NCBI GenBank assembly: GCA_005792205.1
Contig: SXSO01000126.1
Location: 1-8,223 of the forward strand
Origin: Bacteroidota bacterium
Lineage (GTDB): Bacteria; Bacteroidota; Ignavibacteria; UBA10030; F1-140-MAGs086
DNA: 8,223 nt
Direction: 5' to 3'
This document shows, one piece after another, positions 6,563-8,223 of this stretch (within the stretch, counting starts at the first letter, position 1; each line of letters opens with the position of its first letter). The notes under the pieces are model-generated. The model was given only the letters and a program-made list of their open reading frames with translations, was not told the DNA's origin and made no database searches. Position numbers and translations under genes: made by a program.

Positions 6563-6593
6563 TTTTTCTCTTCTGAAAATTTTCGTAACTTTG
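6563..6593 (+). promoter_or_regulatory. Putative Bacteroidota-type promoter of the rpmH operon
   Basis: TAACTTTG at 6586-6593 fits the -7 consensus TAnnTTTG. As at the thiamine promoter, five T (6563-6567) start 23 bases upstream and no TTG is present. Transcription would begin near 6600, leaving a leader of about 68 bases before rpmH that contains the hairpin at 6606-6630. Confidence 0.
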
Positions 6594-6605
6594 CCAAGAT
6601 TTTTT

Positions 6606-6630
6606 CCCGTTTTGAGAATATCAAAACGGG
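6606..6630 (+). promoter_or_regulatory. Perfect 10-bp hairpin in the rpmH leader
   Basis: CCCGTTTTGA (6606-6615) pairs with TCAAAACGGG (6621-6630) around the loop GAATA. It lies 45 bases after the rhodanese stop and 37 before rpmH. The sequence after it (CTTATTTCAATTATTT) is T-rich but broken, so it is a weak candidate terminator for the thiamine operon. Because the putative promoter lies upstream of it, it would also form at the 5' end of the rpmH mRNA, where it could stabilise or regulate the message. I cannot decide between these roles. Confidence 0.
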
Positions 6631-6667
6631 CTTATTTCAATTATTTATATTTAACGTATAATAGAAA

Positions 6668-6814
6668 ATGAAACGTACATTTCAACCAAGTAAAAAACAC
6701 AGAAAAAACGTTCATGGTTTTCGTGAAAGAATGAAAACAAAAAATGGTCGTGCTGTGCTTTCAAGAAGAAGAGCAAAAGGTCGTCACAAACTCACTGTAA
6801 GCGACGAAAGATAA
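6668..6814 (+). CDS. rpmH: 50S ribosomal protein L34
   Basis: This 48-residue, strongly basic protein of the large ribosomal subunit begins MKRTFQPSKKHRKNVHGF and continues through FRERMKTKNGRAVLSRRRAKGR to KLTVSDER, matching L34 over its full length. ATG 6668 is the standard family start. No Shine-Dalgarno sequence precedes it; the upstream bases are A-rich. It is the first gene of the conserved rpmH-rnpA-yidD-yidC cluster. The end of the gene probably overlaps the start of rnpA: the last four codons contain the bases that would be the rnpA initiation codon (6804-6806). Assignment is essentially certain. Confidence 0.
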   Translation: MKRTFQPSKKHRKNVHGFRERMKTKNGRAVLSRRRAKGRHKLTVSDER

Positions 6815-7247
6815 CTTTTTACAATCAGATAGGAATACACTTTCACGTAGTGAAATTCTTCGTGGATATAAAATTTTTTCAAACGTTTTTAAAGTTGGAA
6901 AAGTTTTATCTCAATCACATATAAAAGTAACATTTTGTAATAAAGAGGCAATTGCAAGACGTAGTTTATCAAATGAACTTCCTGTTCTTGTTGGGTTTTC
7001 TGTGTATTGTAATACACGAAGATCTGTTGAACGTAATAGATTGAAACGACTTTTACGTGAAAGTTATAGACAAAATAAACACCAACTATTGAAAACGTGT
7101 ATAGAAAAAAACTTTTCTTGGGTTTTGATTTTTACTTTTAAAAATTTGCATAATATTTCTGCAAAAAAAATTTCGTATAAAATAGTTGAAAAAGAAGTTA
7201 TCACTTTGATAGATGAAATAAAAAATTACATTGAAAAAAAATCTTGA
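6804..7247 (+). CDS. rnpA: Ribonuclease P protein component
   Basis: This basic protein binds the catalytic RNA of RNase P and helps it remove 5' leaders from pre-tRNAs. From the proposed start it has 147 residues, slightly long for a family usually near 110-130. The N-terminal conserved part LSRSEILRGYKIFSNVF lies at 13-29. The RNA-binding signature is RRSVERNRLKRLLRES at 72-87, preceded by VLVGFSV in the place of the family's VGFSV strand. The frame is open from 6801, but contains no ATG, GTG or TTG until GTG 7002, which falls inside the conserved core and would delete about half of the domain. ACG 6804 is the best candidate start: it would give MKDNFLQSD before the conserved part and a normal overlap with rpmH, and an ATG there would leave the rpmH protein unchanged (GAC to GAT, both Asp). 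ATT 6855 is another possibility. The gene overlaps yidD by 17 bases. Identity is firm, start uncertain. Confidence 0.
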   Translation, partial: TKDNFLQSDRNTLSRSEILRGYKIFSNVFKVGKVLSQSHIKVTFCNKEAIARRSLSNELPVLVGFSVYCNTRRSVERNRLKRLLRESYRQNKHQLLKTCIEKNFSWVLIFTFKNLHNISAKKISYKIVEKEVITLIDEIKNYIEKKS

Positions 7248-7500
7248 AAAAATAAATTTCATTTTAAATGTTTTTGTAAGATTTGGAATTAAATTATATC
7301 AAATTTTTATCTCTCCACTTTTTGGACAAAATAAATGTAGATTTTATCCATCGTGTTCTAGCTATGCAATTGAAGCACTTACGAAACATAATTTTTTTAA
7401 CGCAATAATTTTGACAATCAAAAGAATTGGTAAATGTCATCCATTTCACAATGGTGGTTTTGATCCAGTTCCAGAAAAAAACAAAAACCGTGAACAGTAA
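7231..7500 (+). CDS. yidD: YidD, membrane protein insertion efficiency factor
   Basis: This 89-residue protein lies at the inner face of the cytoplasmic membrane and assists YidC in inserting membrane proteins. After a Lys/Asn-rich start comes an amphipathic segment, FVRFGIKLYQIFISPLFG (15-32), then the signature CRFYPSCSSYAIEAL (36-50) and KCHPFHNGGFDPVP (68-81). The three conserved cysteines are C36, C42 and C69. The start is TTG 7231: an in-frame stop at 7219-7221 excludes anything much longer (ATT 7225 apart), and no ATG or GTG occurs in frame before the conserved part. It overlaps the end of rnpA by 17 bases and the start of yidC by 11, so translation is probably coupled. The C-terminal tail after DPVP is short (EKNKNREQ). 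Identity is firm. Confidence 0.
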   Translation: MKKNLEKINFILNVFVRFGIKLYQIFISPLFGQNKCRFYPSCSSYAIEALTKHNFFNAIILTIKRIGKCHPFHNGGFDPVPEKNKNREQ

Positions 7501-8223
7501 CAAACAATCAACAATAGGATTTATTCTTATCACAATTATTTTAATGGTTTGGATGTATATGAATTCTCCAACACCAACAACACAAGTCCAAAATTCAAAA
7601 AAAATAATTGAAACTGATTCAAGTAGTATCGCAGAAAAAAAACAAATAATTGAAATAAAAGATTCTAATTCTACTCAAAATTCTTTATTGGAAGAAAATA
7701 AATTTGGGAAAATATTTTCTCCGTTTGCAAAAGGAAATGAAAAAATATTTCGCATAGAAACAAAACATTATATTGCAGAGTTTTCTTCCAAAGGTGGAAT
7801 GATAAAAAAGTTTGAGTTGAAAGAGTATAATAATTGGAACAAAAAAAAATTAGTTCAATTGATTCAAAATGGAGGTGATTTTAGTATTTCTTTTAAAACA
7901 AGTGAAGGAAAAATCATCAATTCAAGTGATTTATTTTTTGAAATTGATCAAAACATAAATTACAAATTAATTTCAGACAGCGAAAAATTTGTACTTGAAT
8001 TTGAACTTCCAATTTCTGAAAAAAATAAGATAACACAAAAATATATTTTTGATAATTCAACTTATGGATTTTCTGTGGAGCATGTTTTTACTGAAATGCA
8101 AGATATAATTGTTGGAAATGAATATCAAATTATGTGGAATAATGGGATAAAATATTCTGAATTTAATAGTGTTGATGAAGCAAGTTTTTCCAAAGCGGTT
8201 TTATTTAGTGGAGGAGAATTAAG
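7490..8223 (+). CDS. yidC: Membrane protein insertase YidC, N-terminal part (cut by window end)
   Basis: YidC inserts and folds inner-membrane proteins, alone or with SecYEG. Only the first 244 codons are in the window. GTG 7490 starts MNSNKQSTIGF, followed by the first membrane helix (about 10-24, IGFILITIILMVWMYM), a Ser/Thr/Gln/Lys-rich linker (25-75), and the beginning of the large periplasmic beta-sandwich domain typical of Gram-negative YidC. Recognisable family pieces are HYIAEFSSKGGMIKKFELKEY (from about 92) and, near the end, YQIMWNNGIKYSE followed by SFSKAVLFSGGEL. The five-helix insertase core lies beyond the window. The next in-frame ATG (7544) is inside the first helix, so GTG is the start. 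It overlaps yidD by 11 bases. The frame is open to the last complete codon, with no sign of damage. Confidence 0.
   Translation, partial: MNSNKQSTIGFILITIILMVWMYMNSPTPTTQVQNSKKIIETDSSSIAEKKQIIEIKDSNSTQNSLLEENKFGKIFSPFAKGNEKIFRIETKHYIAEFSSKGGMIKKFELKEYNNWNKKKLVQLIQNGGDFSISFKTSEGKIINSSDLFFEIDQNINYKLISDSEKFVLEFELPISEKNKITQKYIFDNSTYGFSVEHVFTEMQDIIVGNEYQIMWNNGIKYSEFNSVDEASFSKAVLFSGGEL

Noticed and set aside
6657..6662. TATAAT just upstream of rpmH as a sigma-70 -10 box
   Set aside because: It lies 5 bases before the start codon, has no -35 partner, and such hexamers are frequent in this AT-rich DNA. The TAnnTTTG element at 6586 fits better.
6562..6667. Possible chromosomal origin beside rpmH, as in many bacteria where dnaA lies next to it
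   Set aside because: There is no dnaA, no TTATCCACA-type boxes and no iteron pattern; the upstream gene is a rhodanese.

Overview
The window is AT-rich (hand counts give 13 G+C in 60 bases at 4021-4080 and 15 in 60 at 1381-1440) and every gene reads on the + strand. It looks like a member of the Bacteroidota / Chlorobiota-Ignavibacteriota-Kapabacteria group. The reasons are two upstream regions carrying the Bacteroidota-type -7 element TAnnTTTG, little use of Shine-Dalgarno sequences, a TPP-riboswitch-controlled TonB-dependent receptor followed by thiamine pyrophosphokinase and a PnuC-type permease, and an rpmH-rnpA-yidD-yidC cluster. The phylum-level placement is inference; no marker long enough to settle it was compared.

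Region 1 (34 to about 1116) is a decayed restriction-modification island. A beta-class N6-adenine DNA methyltransferase is split by a frameshift near 586-592. It is followed by what looks like only the first ~33 codons of a restriction endonuclease. The island is visibly richer in G+C than its surroundings and ends abruptly against the next gene.

Region 2 (1104-2603) holds a small NifU-type Fe-S scaffold domain protein and, 3 bases later, an SLC1/DAACS-family Glu/Asp-type symporter with an unusual NQNGT version of its sodium-site motif.

Region 3 (2604-6561) is a thiamine salvage operon. A TAnnTTTG promoter leads into a TPP riboswitch whose P1 3' strand can alternatively pair with the 5' arm of a strong intrinsic terminator, so a full attenuation switch can be read from the sequence. 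Behind it lie a TonB-dependent outer-membrane receptor, thiamine pyrophosphokinase, a PnuT-like inner-membrane thiamine carrier and a single-domain rhodanese that overlaps the carrier gene. The logic is uptake across the outer membrane, facilitated entry across the inner membrane, and trapping by pyrophosphorylation, all switched off by TPP.

Region 4 (6562-8223) starts with a second TAnnTTTG promoter and a 10-bp hairpin, then rpmH (L34), rnpA (RNase P protein), yidD and the 5' part of yidC (cut by the window end). rpmH/rnpA, rnpA/yidD and yidD/yidC overlap. The three downstream genes lack ATG starts; yidD uses TTG, yidC GTG, and rnpA has no ATG/GTG/TTG upstream of its conserved domain, the best candidate being ACG inside the end of rpmH.

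I do not see a previously undescribed system. The most informative points are the readable riboswitch switch, the rnpA start problem, the broken RM island and the symporter motif change. There is no gene-free stretch longer than 300 bases.
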